Shown one piece after another: positions 34,954 through 44,008 of a stretch of 44,008 bases of DNA (positions are counted from its first letter, which is position 1; each line of letters opens with the position of its first letter). The notes beneath the pieces are model-generated. The model made no database searches. It was not told where the DNA came from and was given only the letters and a program-made list of their open reading frames with translations. The translations under genes and the position numbers were made by a program. Source of the DNA: an uncultured Eggerthellaceae bacterium (lineage in GTDB: Bacteria > Actinomycetota > Coriobacteriia > Coriobacteriales > Eggerthellaceae); the NCBI GenBank assembly GCA_947564425.1, contig CANOBU010000007.1, positions 1 through 44,008 of the forward strand, given 5' to 3'.

Positions 34954-35131
34954 GCTGAAAACAAGCAGGGGCTTGCCCCTCACCTGGTTCGGCGCTCGAT
35001 GTAGCCGATGGGTTCTGCGAATAACGTCGCCGCAAGGCAACCGATGCGCATCCCGTCTGCTATGACGGGTTTTTTATTGGCCGGCCCGTGCAACCGCCGT
35101 TGTGCAGGCCAGGATGGAAAAAAGGAAGTAG
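34954..35131 (+). promoter_or_regulatory. infC leader with transcription attenuator
   Basis: The leader ends in an intrinsic terminator: CCCGTC (35052-35057) pairs with GACGGG (35064-35069), followed by seven T's, 55 bases before infC. GATGGG (35007-35012) could instead pair with CCCGTC and block the terminator. A second hairpin (AGGGGC/GCCCCT) lies near 34970. Leaders before infC-rpmI-rplT are commonly autoregulated by IF3 or L20; which applies here is unknown. Confidence 0.7.
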
Positions 35132-35710
35132 GTGAGCACGATAGCTGCTCAAGAGCCGCGGCTCAACGAACAAATAACCGTGCGCGAATGCCGTCTTATT
35201 GGCTACGACGGAAGCCAGATGGGAATCTATCCCACCGTGCAGGCCCGTCGCATCGCCGATGACGAGGGCCTGGACCTGGTGGAGATCGCCCCCAACGCCG
35301 ATCCCCCCGTATGCCGCATCATGGACTACGGCAAGTACAAGTACGACCAGGCCATCAAGGCCAAGCAGGCGCGGAAGAACCAGAGCAAGATCGAGACCAA
35401 GGAGATGAAGTTCCGCCCGAAGATCGACGTGGGCGACTACACCACCAAGAAGAAGCACGTCCTGCGCTTCCTGGAGCAGGGCAACAAGGTCAAGATCACC
35501 ATCATGTTCCGGGGCCGCGAGATGTCGCATCCCGACCAGGGACTGTCCATCCTCGAGCGGCTGTCCGACGACCTGAAGGACGTGGCCGTCATCGAGAGCC
35601 CGCCGAAGATGGAGGGCCGCAACATGTTCATGCTGATTGCGCCGCTTCCCGCTGCGGCGAAGAAGAAGAAGGAAACCGAGTCGAAAGACGAAGAGGGAAA
35701 GGACGAGTAA
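35132..35710 (+). CDS. infC: Translation initiation factor IF-3
   Basis: A 192-residue factor that binds the 30S subunit and checks start codon pairing. The N-domain reads LNEQITVRECRLIGYDGSQMGIYPTVQARRIADDEGLDLVEIAPNADPPVCRIMDYGKYKYDQ, the linker is Lys-rich, and the C-domain holds IDVGDYTTKKKHVLRFLEQGNKVKITIMFRGREMSHPDQG. A Lys/Glu-rich tail is typical of Actinobacteria. Start GTG 35132 has AAGGAAG upstream. The gene directly abuts rpmI. Confidence 0.98.
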   Translation: MSTIAAQEPRLNEQITVRECRLIGYDGSQMGIYPTVQARRIADDEGLDLVEIAPNADPPVCRIMDYGKYKYDQAIKAKQARKNQSKIETKEMKFRPKIDVGDYTTKKKHVLRFLEQGNKVKITIMFRGREMSHPDQGLSILERLSDDLKDVAVIESPPKMEGRNMFMLIAPLPAAAKKKKETESKDEEGKDE

Positions 35711-35908
35711 ATGCCGAAGATGAAGACGCACCGCGGATCCGCCAAGCGCTTCCGCGTGACGGGGTCGGGGAAGATCATGCGCGCCAAGGCCTTCAAGAGC
35801 CACATCCTGACCAAGAAGAGCCAGAAGCGCAAGCGCAACTTCCGCAAGGAGACCGAGGTCGCCCAGGCCGACCGCAAGGTAGTCGCCCGCAATCTGGGGC
35901 TCCGTTAA
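35711..35908 (+). CDS. rpmI: 50S ribosomal protein L35
   Basis: A 65-residue very basic protein with the L35 start [26 protein letters not shown] and the end [10 protein letters not shown]. It begins at the base after the infC stop and shares its transcript. Normal length. Confidence 0.98.
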   Translation: MPKMKTHRGSAKRFRVTGSGKIMRAKAFKSHILTKKSQKRKRNFRKETEVAQADRKVVARNLGLR

Positions 35909-35959
35909 TCGTTCGATACCGAAGCCCCGGCTTCGCGGATTCTGCTAAGGAGATAAGAA

Positions 35960-36316
35960 ATGGCACGTGTTAAGCGTTCGGTAAATGCCCGCAAGAAGCG
36001 CCGTACCATCCTCGGTCGCGCCAAAGGCTACTATGGTGCGAAGTCGCGCACCTATACGAAGGCGAAGGAGCAGGTCCAGCATTCGCTGCAGTACCAGTAC
36101 CGCGATCGCCGCAACAAGAAGCGCGAGATCCGCAAGCTGTGGATCACCCGCATCAACGCCGGCGCCCGTCAGAACGGCATGTCCTACTCGGTGTTCATGA
36201 ACGGTCTGAAGAAGGCCGGCGTGGAGCTCGACCGCAAGGTGCTGTCCGACATGGCCATCAACGACCCCCAGGCCTTCTCGGCTCTGGTGGAGGTCGCCAA
36301 AGCCGCCCTGGCCTAA
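35960..36316 (+). CDS. rplT: 50S ribosomal protein L20
   Basis: A 118-residue protein of normal length: [31 protein letters not shown] at the start, which threads through 23S rRNA, and a globular end [46 protein letters not shown] precedes ATG 35960. In several bacteria L20 represses its own operon at the leader, which makes the attenuator upstream of infC relevant. Confidence 0.98.
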   Translation: MARVKRSVNARKKRRTILGRAKGYYGAKSRTYTKAKEQVQHSLQYQYRDRRNKKREIRKLWITRINAGARQNGMSYSVFMNGLKKAGVELDRKVLSDMAINDPQAFSALVEVAKAALA

Positions 36317-36341
36317 GGCTGCCGAAGAGATGCCCTAAGAT

Positions 36342-36380
36342 GAAGCCGCGGCTGCAAGCCGCGGCTTCTCTGCTTCTTTC
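36342..36380 (+). terminator. Terminator of the infC operon
   Basis: A perfect 12-bp stem, GAAGCCGCGGCT (36342-36353) and AGCCGCGGCTTC (36357-36368), with a 3-base loop, followed by TCTGCTTCTTT. Confidence 0.8.
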
Positions 36381-36464
36381 CCCTGCAAGCGGCCGCAGCG
36401 GGATATTCCCGCGGGTATCGGGGATGTTTCCGATAGAATGGAGGGGCAGACCAAGGAGGATGCT

Positions 36465-37448
36465 ATGACGGAAACCGGAGGGACCTTCCGTACCGACACC
36501 ATCGGCAGCGTGGCGGTGCTCGTGCCCTGCTATAACGAGGCGGTCACCATCGGCAAGGTGGTCGACGATTTCAAGGCCGTCCTTCCCGATGCGGTCATAT
36601 ACGTCTACGACAACAACTCGACCGACGACACGGCTGCCATAGCGGCGGCCCATGGGGCGGTCGTCCGCCGCGAGCCGCGTCAGGGCAAGGGCAATGTGGT
36701 CCGCCAGATGCTGCGCGACATCGATGCCGATTACTACATCATGGTGGATGGCGACGATACCTACCCGGCCGAGCATGCCCCTGCGCTGCTGCAGCCCCTC
36801 ATCGACGACACGGCGGACATGTGCGTGGGCGACCGGTTGTCCAACGGCACCTATGGGGAAGAGAACGACCGCGCCTTCCATGGGTTCGGCAACAATCTGG
36901 TGCGCTTCCTCATCAAGGTGATTTACGGCTTCGAGTTCTCCGATGTGATGACCGGCTACCGTTCCTTCAACAACGTGTTCGCCTCGACGATGCCCGTGAC
37001 ATCGCCGGGCTTCGAGATCGAAACCGAGCTGTCCATCCATGCGGTCGACAAGGGCTGGCGCATCGCCGAGGTGCCCATCGATTACCGCGACCGCCCCGAG
37101 GGTTCCGAGTCGAAGCTCTCGACGTTCTCGGACGGCTTCAAGGTGCTGAAGATGATAATGTCGCTGTTCAAGGATTACCGTCCCATGGCCCTGTTCGGGT
37201 GGATCGCGCTCGTCTTCGTCATACTGGGCTTGGTCGTGGGCGTACCCGTGGTGGTCGATTTCGCCCATACCGGCCTGGTGCCCCGCCTGCCCTCCGCGGT
37301 GCTGGCTGTCGCCTTGGTGTTCACGGGACTGCTCAGCATGGCCAGCGGGCTCATCCTGGACACGGTGGTGAAGGGAAATAGGAAGCAGTACGAGATCCAG
37401 GTGCTGGACGCCTACCGCGCGAACGAGTCGCGCCAGGCAATCCGATAG
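36465..37448 (+). CDS. GT2 glycosyltransferase of the polyprenyl-phosphate type
   Basis: A 327-residue membrane enzyme. The GT-A domain has VLVPCYNEAVTIGKVVDDF, VYDNNSTDDTAAIA, YIMVDGDDTYPAE (DxD metal site) and the acceptor-side MTGYRSFNNVF and FEIETELSIHAVDKGWRIAEVPIDYRDRPEGSESKLSTF. Two helices at the C-terminus (about 245-267 and 277-300) anchor it. This resembles dolichol/undecaprenyl-phosphate mannose or glucose synthases, so it probably loads a sugar on a lipid carrier; the sugar is unknown. AAGGAGG precedes ATG 36465. It stands alone after the ribosomal operon. Confidence 0.85.
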   Translation: MTETGGTFRTDTIGSVAVLVPCYNEAVTIGKVVDDFKAVLPDAVIYVYDNNSTDDTAAIAAAHGAVVRREPRQGKGNVVRQMLRDIDADYYIMVDGDDTYPAEHAPALLQPLIDDTADMCVGDRLSNGTYGEENDRAFHGFGNNLVRFLIKVIYGFEFSDVMTGYRSFNNVFASTMPVTSPGFEIETELSIHAVDKGWRIAEVPIDYRDRPEGSESKLSTFSDGFKVLKMIMSLFKDYRPMALFGWIALVFVILGLVVGVPVVVDFAHTGLVPRLPSAVLAVALVFTGLLSMASGLILDTVVKGNRKQYEIQVLDAYRANESRQAIR

Positions 37449-37747
37449 ACGCGATGGCCGGGCCCTACCGGGGATGCCCGGCAGCCTTCGCGGGGTCAGC
37501 AAAGAGCGGGGCGCAGCCCGGCGGTTCCCTTGATCGAGGCGCATTGCCTGTTGGATTCGCCCGACTGCATCCCGCATCTGTTGCTGCAGCCCATTGTACC
37601 AAGGGGGATGTTCCCGTTAGGCCCTCAGCGCCATTATCTGCGGAATCACGGGTTTTCCGCTAGAAGCAGATGCACCTGTGCTGCTGCAGCACGGAAATCC
37701 ACAGATGCAGGCGTCTTGCCCACATCCGATTCACAGCCTCCGGACGT
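37449..37747. other. 299-bp gap between converging genes
   Basis: No coding frame here looks like a protein, and no RNA gene is recognisable. It has lower GC than its surroundings in the second half (37600-37740) and several short palindromes such as GCTGCTGCAGC, but no terminator with a T-run that I can support. Confidence 0.45.
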
Positions 37748-39067
37748 TCAGCGGACAGTCTCGAACAGGCTCACCACCTCGATATGGTAGGTTTGGGGGA
37801 ACATATCCACCGGCGTCGCGCGTTTCAGCCGATAGCCCGCGGAGCCCAGCAGGGCCGTATCGCGTGCCCAGGTGGCGGGATCGCAGCTTACATAGGCTAC
37901 GGTACGGGGTGCGGCATCGGCGATGAGCTCCACGAGGCCCTTGCCCAGGCCGGCCCGGGGCGGGTCCACCACCAGGGCATCCAGCGTTCCGAGGGTTGCC
38001 AGCTCGCGCCCGGCATCTCCCCCCAGCACCTCCAGCTGCACGCCGTTGCGCTCGGCATTGGCTCGCAGGTCGCGCACCGATGAACCGGCGGCCTCGACGG
38101 CCACCACATCGGCTCCGGCGGCAGCAAGGGGGATGCCGAAGGTGCCGCCTCCGGCGAACAAGTCGGCCACCAGCGCCCCTTCCAAGCTGCCCAATCCCTC
38201 GCGCACCAGTGCGACCAGCTGCTCGGCCTGGGCGGTGTTCACCTGGAAGAACGAGGGTGCCTGGGTATGGTAATCGAAGCCTGCCAGCCTCTCATGCCAG
38301 CGGCTGTAGCCCGCAAGCACCTCGACGCCCTTGATCTTGCGGGCCTTGCCGGGATCGGCCATCACGCGTATCACCCCGGTGGCCTTGCAGGCCTCGCCGA
38401 TGGTTTTGGCGAAGGTTGCGCGGGGGAAGGGGCCGGGCGGCGTCCACAGGGCCACCTCCAGATTGCCCGTGGCGGTGCTATGGCGCACCCCGATGCGGTA
38501 TATCTGCAGGTCGCGGCTGCCCTGGGCGTAGCGGATGGCCCCGCGCAGCGCCTTGGGAGCCCGTTCGATGGCCTTGTGGGCCAGGGCCGAGGCGTCCACG
38601 GGGATAAGCTCGGGGCTCTGCTCGCGATGGAAGCCCACGATGAAGCGCCCCTGGGCATCGGTGCCGGCCCCCAGCTCCAGCTTGTTGCGGTAGTTCCAGC
38701 GGTGCTTGCTGCCCACGGCCTCGGCCACGGCCCCTTCGGCTTCGGCTGCGCTCATCTTGGCCCCATGCACCAGGGCCCCCACCACGTTGCCGCGCTTCGC
38801 CTGCAGCTGGGTTTCGTAGTCCATGATCTGCCAGGGCGCAGTGCCGCAGAGGGTCTCCAAGGGCGCCTGCTCCCTCACCCGATGGGGCGAGGGCTCCAGC
38901 ACGGCCGTCAGGCGCCCGCGGGCGAAGCGGCCCTTATCCTCGATGACCTCGATCTGCACCGTATCACCCGGGACCGTCGATTCCACGAACACCGCCTTGC
39001 CATCGGGCAGATGCCCGATGCCGGCGGGGCCGTAAGCCATCCGTTCGATGTGTACCGTATAATCCAT
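37748..39067 (-). CDS. RlmD/TrmA-type RNA (uracil-5-)-methyltransferase, Fe-S cysteines missing
   Basis: A 439-residue SAM-dependent enzyme. A TRAM domain comes first (residues 1-58: HIERMAYGPAGIGHLPDGKAVFVESTVPGDTV), then a central domain, then the Rossmann part with APSFFQVN, DLFAGGGTFGIPLA, VVDPPRAGLGK, the catalytic Cys in AYVSCDPATWARD and DMFPQTYHIEVV. RlmD-like enzymes normally carry a four-Cys [4Fe-4S] site after TRAM (CGGCPWQ type); here it reads LCGTAPWQ with one Cys left, so the cluster is lost. It may still modify 23S rRNA or tRNA. ATG 39067; AAAGGA lies 12 bases upstream. Confidence 0.88.
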   Translation of the reverse strand: MDYTVHIERMAYGPAGIGHLPDGKAVFVESTVPGDTVQIEVIEDKGRFARGRLTAVLEPSPHRVREQAPLETLCGTAPWQIMDYETQLQAKRGNVVGALVHGAKMSAAEAEGAVAEAVGSKHRWNYRNKLELGAGTDAQGRFIVGFHREQSPELIPVDASALAHKAIERAPKALRGAIRYAQGSRDLQIYRIGVRHSTATGNLEVALWTPPGPFPRATFAKTIGEACKATGVIRVMADPGKARKIKGVEVLAGYSRWHERLAGFDYHTQAPSFFQVNTAQAEQLVALVREGLGSLEGALVADLFAGGGTFGIPLAAAGADVVAVEAAGSSVRDLRANAERNGVQLEVLGGDAGRELATLGTLDALVVDPPRAGLGKGLVELIADAAPRTVAYVSCDPATWARDTALLGSAGYRLKRATPVDMFPQTYHIEVVSLFETVR

Positions 39068-39114
39068 TCAGCCGGGAATCCTTTATCTGCTGGGCCATCA
39101 GGTTCATGTTAGCG

Positions 39115-39120
39115 TATAAT
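39115..39120 (+). promoter_or_regulatory. -10 box of tRNA-Arg
   Basis: A perfect TATAAT ends 12 bases before the tRNA. No good -35 is seen at 16-18 bases. Confidence 0.5.
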
Positions 39121-39132
39121 AAACCAACCCGA

Positions 39133-39209
39133 GCCCCCTTAGCTCAGGGGATTAGAGCGTCTGCCTCCGGAGCAGAAGGCCGTAGGTTCGAATCCTACAG
39201 GGGGCGCCA
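39133..39209 (+). tRNA. tRNA-Arg(CCG)
   Basis: Acceptor GCCCCCT pairs with AGGGGGC, followed by discriminator G and encoded CCA. The anticodon loop CTCCGGA gives anticodon CCG, and the T-arm reads GTAGGTTCGAATCCTAC. Length 77 bases. Confidence 0.97.
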
Positions 39210-39325
39210 GTCAAACCCCAGGTTGAACCTGTTGATTGCCGATCATCCGCGGGTGGTGCGCTTCCGGCGCGCCCGATGCAGCGCCATGCGCCCGCAGGGG
39301 ATGGGCGGCTAAAAGGAGAATATTC

Positions 39326-40768
<1,443 letters not shown>

Positions 40769-40894
40769 CCTTCGGGCCTTGCCGGCTGTGCGCTCGTGCA
40801 GCCAAACCTTCCGTTTACAGGGATGCGCCATCGGCAGCCGTTCATCTGCGCTACCGTTTATACGATGCAGCAGCGGGCTGACGGGGGGTGCAGT

Positions 40895-41191
40895 ATGGTG
40901 ATAGCGGTCGCATGCGACGGACTCGCCATCGCCCCGGCATTCGTCCGGGCCTCCAGCTACATGTGCTACGACATCGACGCCGGCAGCCCTGCGCGCTGCC
41001 GCAATATCCCCGCAGCCGACCAACCCCTCGACCGTTTCCCACAGTTCCTGGCTTCCCTGGGGGCCGACATACTGGTGACCGGCGTCATCGACGCCGATGT
41101 GAAGGATTACCTGGAGGGCTGCGGCATCGAGGTGATCGACGGCCGCAGCGGCGACCCCTTGGCCGCCGTGGAGGAGATCCTGGACGAATAG
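40895..41191 (+). CDS. NifX/NifB C-terminal-like (dinitrogenase iron-molybdenum cofactor) family protein
   Basis: A 98-residue protein with the fold of the NifX/NafY cofactor-binding family: MVIAVACDGLAIAPAFVRASSYMCYDID at the start, RCRNIPAADQPLDRFPQFLASLGADILVTGVIDADVKDYLEGCGIEVIDG at the end. In non-nitrogen-fixing anaerobes such proteins are widespread and often of unknown role, with metal-cluster handling assumed. No nitrogenase genes are near. I chose ATG 40895 (weak GGGGGG site); the longer frame from 40796 or an ATG at 40865 are alternatives. It converges with tRNA-Glu. Confidence 0.75.
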   Translation: MVIAVACDGLAIAPAFVRASSYMCYDIDAGSPARCRNIPAADQPLDRFPQFLASLGADILVTGVIDADVKDYLEGCGIEVIDGRSGDPLAAVEEILDE

Positions 41192-41211
41192 CCCCGGGCG
41201 ATGCTGCGCCG

Positions 41212-41241
41212 GAAATGAAAAACTCCCCGCAGGCGGGGAGT
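41212..41241 (-). terminator. Terminator of tRNA-Glu
   Basis: On the minus strand a 9-bp stem ACTCCCCGC with GCGGGGAGT (41222-41241) has a tight loop and runs into TTTTCATTTC. It ends 8 bases after the tRNA and may also serve the converging NifX-like gene. Confidence 0.85.
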
Positions 41242-41249
41242 GGCAGTGG

Positions 41250-41324
41250 TGGTGCCCCCAACGAGAATCGAACTCGTGTCTCAGCCTTGAAAGGGCCGCG
41301 TCCTGACCTCTAGACTATGGGGAC
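41250..41324 (-). tRNA. tRNA-Glu(TTC)
   Basis: On the minus strand GTCCCCA pairs with TGGGGGC (one T-G pair), followed by ACCA with encoded CCA. The anticodon loop CTTTCAA gives TTC, and the T-arm reads ACGAGTTCGATTCTCGT. Length 75 bases. Confidence 0.97.
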
Positions 41325-41400
41325 GAGGGGCTGTTCCGGAAAACAGCTTGCATATTATCCCAAAGCTTCCCGGCTATTGCAAGGTACGCCGGGAAGTTTT

Positions 41401-42735
41401 TCAGCCCTCGGCCTCGGGTTCTGCTGCGGGCTCTGCGCCGTCCTCCCGTGCCTTGCGGCCCCGCTTCTGCTTGGGGGGCACCGTGTGGTCGGTGAAGGCC
41501 ATGCGCGTGTCGTCCTTGCGGATCCACCGGGCCAAAAACGAGTTCTCGTTGTTCACCATCAGCGTAAGCACCATGCCCAGCACGATGGGCAGGTAGAAGG
41601 TGAAGAAGCGCCAGATGAACGTGGACAGGGCCACGATGGACGGGTCGCTGTACACATAGTTGAAGAACACGATGTAGCTGCCCTCGGCGGCTCCCACGGC
41701 GCCGGGCAGCGGTACGAACGAGGCGATCAGGTAGATGAAGGCCTGGCAGGATACCACGGTGAAGTAATCGTTCGATTCCAGCCCGAAACCGGCGAAGATC
41801 AGCCACGACATCGAGAAGTAAACCGTGAGCTGCACGAAGGTGACAAGCGATACCTTGACCAGCAGGGCCGGCTCCTTCAGCAGGAACCGGATGCCCTCGT
41901 AGGACTCCTCCAGCGAGGTCGTGGCCGATACCAGGGTCTCCTCGGGCTTCTTCAGCACCCCGATGCGGCCGGCCAGCTGTATGGCCCAGCGGGTCGCCTT
42001 TATCACGGAGTTCTTCGCGAAGGCCAGGGCGAACAGCATGGCGATGAGCAGGAACCCCCCTGCGAAGCCGATGGCCACCAGGTACATGATGGGCCGCAGG
42101 TCGTCGGTGAAGTAGTTGAACCGCAGCACCAGCACGATGATGGCGTAGACGGTCATGGTCAGCTGGTACACGATGAACCGGCACAGCAGCATGGGCAGGG
42201 CGTAGTGGGCGGGTAGGCCGAAGCGGGAGTAATAATAGGCCTGCATGGGTTGGCCGCCGCTGGAAAGCGGGGTGATGCAGTTGAAGTACTGGCCGATGAC
42301 CGTGACGATGTTGGTTTTGATGAACGAGAATCCCTTGAACATGCTGTTGCATATCAGCTGCATGCAGACCGATTCCAGCACCCAGTACACCACGATGGCC
42401 GCGAAGGCGATGATGAGGAACAGCCAGTTGAAGGTCGTGAGGGCCCGCAGCATATCGCCGCCCTCGCCGGCTATGAACAGATAGCCGAACAGCACCAGGA
42501 ATGCCACGGCGCACAGGGCTATGTTCAGCTTCCGCCCCAGGGAATGGGCGGTGCCCTTGTCGGGGATGATGCCGTCGTCCTTGAAGGCATCGAAATCGAT
42601 ATCGGTGAGGTTTATCTTGCCCCCCGATTCGGGGTTCTCGGCGCTATCGGCGGAAACCGAATGCATCCAATGGCTGGCATCGGCGTAGGTGGGGTCGGTA
42701 TCCGCCAGGGGTTCCGTCGATGGTTCGTCGGCCAT
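41401..42735 (-). CDS. Flippase-like LPG-synthase transmembrane-domain protein
   Basis: A 444-residue member of the same family as 15680-16849. A 70-residue acidic cytosolic lead (STEPLADTDPTYADAS, INLTDIDFDAFKDDGIIPDKG) precedes about eight hydrophobic segments with family landmarks FNCITPLSSGGQPMQAYYYSRFGL near residue 160 and SFVPLPGAVGAAEGSYIVFFNYVY near 350. The tail is Lys/Glu-rich. No aminoacyl transferase domain is present. GGAAGGAGG precedes ATG 42735. It lies 41 bases after a glycosyltransferase gene, so a role in moving or building a glycolipid is likely (inference). Confidence 0.85.
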   Translation of the reverse strand: MADEPSTEPLADTDPTYADASHWMHSVSADSAENPESGGKINLTDIDFDAFKDDGIIPDKGTAHSLGRKLNIALCAVAFLVLFGYLFIAGEGGDMLRALTTFNWLFLIIAFAAIVVYWVLESVCMQLICNSMFKGFSFIKTNIVTVIGQYFNCITPLSSGGQPMQAYYYSRFGLPAHYALPMLLCRFIVYQLTMTVYAIIVLVLRFNYFTDDLRPIMYLVAIGFAGGFLLIAMLFALAFAKNSVIKATRWAIQLAGRIGVLKKPEETLVSATTSLEESYEGIRFLLKEPALLVKVSLVTFVQLTVYFSMSWLIFAGFGLESNDYFTVVSCQAFIYLIASFVPLPGAVGAAEGSYIVFFNYVYSDPSIVALSTFIWRFFTFYLPIVLGMVLTLMVNNENSFLARWIRKDDTRMAFTDHTVPPKQKRGRKAREDGAEPAAEPEAEG

Positions 42736-42776
42736 GGTGCCTCCTTCCGCTTCCTCGCCTGCCTGCATGCCCGGAC

Positions 42777-43856
42777 TCAGGCGAACTTGAAGATCTTCTG
42801 GGCCAGGCCGTAGCCTATCTTCGCGATGAAGCGGCCGATGGGGGTCTTGCGGTTCGCCCGGCCGGCCCAGGACTTCTTCACGTTCTGGTACAGCACGGGG
42901 TTCTGCTCCTGCATATGCTGCCACAGCCGGCGGTTCTTCTCCAGGGCTTCGGGCGTGCCTATCTTGAACAGGTAGATGGTGGAGACGCTCATCATGCACG
43001 ACACATAGCCCATCATCAGCAGGGCCTGGTTGGGCTCCTGCTGGTACAGGCTGGCGTAATCGTAGCCGTCGATGGCCATGTAGGAGGCTTTGAGCTGCTG
43101 GTCGATGCACCTCTTCACCACCTCGACCTCCACCGACTGGCCGTCGCGGCCGATTATGTAGTGGTAGGCGTCCACATCCAGGTAGAAGATGGTTTCCACG
43201 AAGGGCAGCGGATGCAACACGAAATGGCTGTCCATATACGAGACGCCCTCGGGCAGCTCCAGCTGCGATCGGCGCAGCACCTCGGTCTTGTACCACGAGG
43301 CATGCACCATGATGAACTGGTCGATGCCCGGCTTGCCCATATCCTTCCAGCGGAACACCCGGCCGGCGGGGAAGAGCGAGCGGTAGTGGATGGTGTGGCG
43401 GCTGCCGTCGGTGATGCGGTCGTACACGTAGTTGGTGATCAGCAGGTCGGGTGCGTTGCCCGCCTCGACGGCCAGGGCCAGGGTGTCGAGCACCCGGCGC
43501 AGCGCATCGGTATCGATATGGTCATCGGAATCGACTATCTTGAAATAGATGCCCCGGGCTTCCTTCAATCCCCGGTTCACCACGCCGCCCCAGTTGGCAT
43601 TCGCCTGGTCGATGGCCCGAACCTGCGGATGGGCTGCGGCATATTCGCGGGCGATCTCGCCGGTGTTATCGGTCGAGCCGTCGTTTATCAGCAGGATCTC
43701 GCAGGGATGTCCGGCCGTCAGCAGCGACTCGATGCAGGGCCGCATGTACGACGCGGAGTTATAGCAGGGCACGACGAAGGTGACCAAGGGGGTGGGCTGG
43801 TTCGTATCGTCGGTGCATGCACCCATATTGCCGGGAGACGAGCTCGTAATTTCCAC
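42777..43856 (-). CDS. GT2 family glycosyltransferase
   Basis: A 359-residue soluble or peripheral enzyme. The GT-A domain shows VTFVVPCYNSASYMRPCIESLL, ILLINDGSTDNTGEIARE, NANWGGVVNRGLKEARG and FKIVDSDDHIDTDAL (metal site). The C-terminal 130 residues are helical (EVEVVKRCIDQQLKASYMAID, KKSWAGRANRKTPIGRFIAKIGYGL). The acceptor is unknown. Start is uncertain: GTG 43856 has AAAGGA 11 bases upstream and keeps the whole domain; ATG 43826 lacks a ribosome site, and the frame opens at 43946. A TATACT on the minus strand (43895-43900) suits GTG 43856. First gene of an operon with the flippase-like gene. Confidence 0.87.
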   Translation of the reverse strand: MEITSSSPGNMGACTDDTNQPTPLVTFVVPCYNSASYMRPCIESLLTAGHPCEILLINDGSTDNTGEIAREYAAAHPQVRAIDQANANWGGVVNRGLKEARGIYFKIVDSDDHIDTDALRRVLDTLALAVEAGNAPDLLITNYVYDRITDGSRHTIHYRSLFPAGRVFRWKDMGKPGIDQFIMVHASWYKTEVLRRSQLELPEGVSYMDSHFVLHPLPFVETIFYLDVDAYHYIIGRDGQSVEVEVVKRCIDQQLKASYMAIDGYDYASLYQQEPNQALLMMGYVSCMMSVSTIYLFKIGTPEALEKNRRLWQHMQEQNPVLYQNVKKSWAGRANRKTPIGRFIAKIGYGLAQKIFKFA

Positions 43857-44008
43857 GCCTTCGATGATCCTTTCGCGATGGCATAAGCACACACAGTATA
43901 GCGCTTGGTCGCATCGGCCGCCTTCCGCCACACGAAACAACGACACAATGGGGAAGGGCTAGCAGGGACGGGTCGGGCGCACCCGCTTGCGGGCTGGGAG
44001 CCGGGGCC

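Noticed and set aside
37600-37747. Minus-strand terminator after the RNA methyltransferase
   Set aside because: Short palindromes are present but none has a stable stem with a T-run.

Overview
The window is GC-rich chromosomal DNA that is almost entirely coding. An actinobacterial-type integration host factor (mihF, 28628-28936), a glmS-acpS-nnrD-ligA run, an Fe-S serine dehydratase, a molybdate uptake plus molybdopterin block and several Coriobacteriia-like families (a LytTR/DUF3021 pair and a DUF5692-like pair) point to an anaerobic gut-type actinobacterium of class Coriobacteriia, probably Eggerthellaceae. This assignment is an inference from gene content; no rRNA is present. I see no prophage, integrase, transposase or CRISPR array.

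Layout. 1-5.7 kb: partial tRNA-Gly, a cupin gene behind a MerR-type 19-bp-spacer promoter, a PPOx-like flavoprotein, a radical SAM protein, a deletion-scarred ECF sigma locus, a LytTR/DUF3021 pair and a LysR regulator. 5.8-10.7 kb: a SemiSWEET-like membrane protein, a one-chain L-serine dehydratase, an unusual 33-bp inverted repeat, a GntR-ABC exporter operon with a readable promoter and operator, and an XRE regulator with a zinc ribbon. 10.9-14.1 kb: two tandem paralogous nine-segment membrane proteins of unknown function, divergent from a TetR gene across a 25-bp palindrome, then a zincin-like metallopeptidase. 14.3-21.5 kb: an HdeD-like protein, a putative thiol hydrolase with a flippase-like protein, HelD, an MFS exporter fused to CBS domains, and tRNA-Pro.

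21.6-28.4 kb: a forward cluster glmS, acpS, nnrD, ligA and a LysR gene, several with overlapping ends, followed by a 52-residue membrane peptide with a strong terminator. 28.6-34.9 kb: mihF, then modA-modB-modC, moaA-moaC and a gamma carbonic anhydrase, a transport-to-cofactor block that would feed molybdoenzymes. modB carries a large extra extracytoplasmic domain, and a 16-bp perfect hairpin separates modA from modB. 34.9-36.4 kb: infC-rpmI-rplT behind a leader with a terminator-like attenuator.

36.4-44 kb: a polyprenyl-phosphate type glycosyltransferase, an RlmD-type rRNA methyltransferase lacking its Fe-S cysteines, tRNA-Arg, a DEAD-box helicase, a NifX-like protein, tRNA-Glu, and an operon of a second glycosyltransferase with a second flippase-like protein.

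The best candidates for something undescribed are the DUF5692-like pair with its TetR regulator and palindrome, the ectodomain fused to ModB together with the mod hairpin, the 33-bp inverted repeat with a third internal copy, and the putative thiol hydrolase/flippase pair. None can be called a new system from sequence alone.
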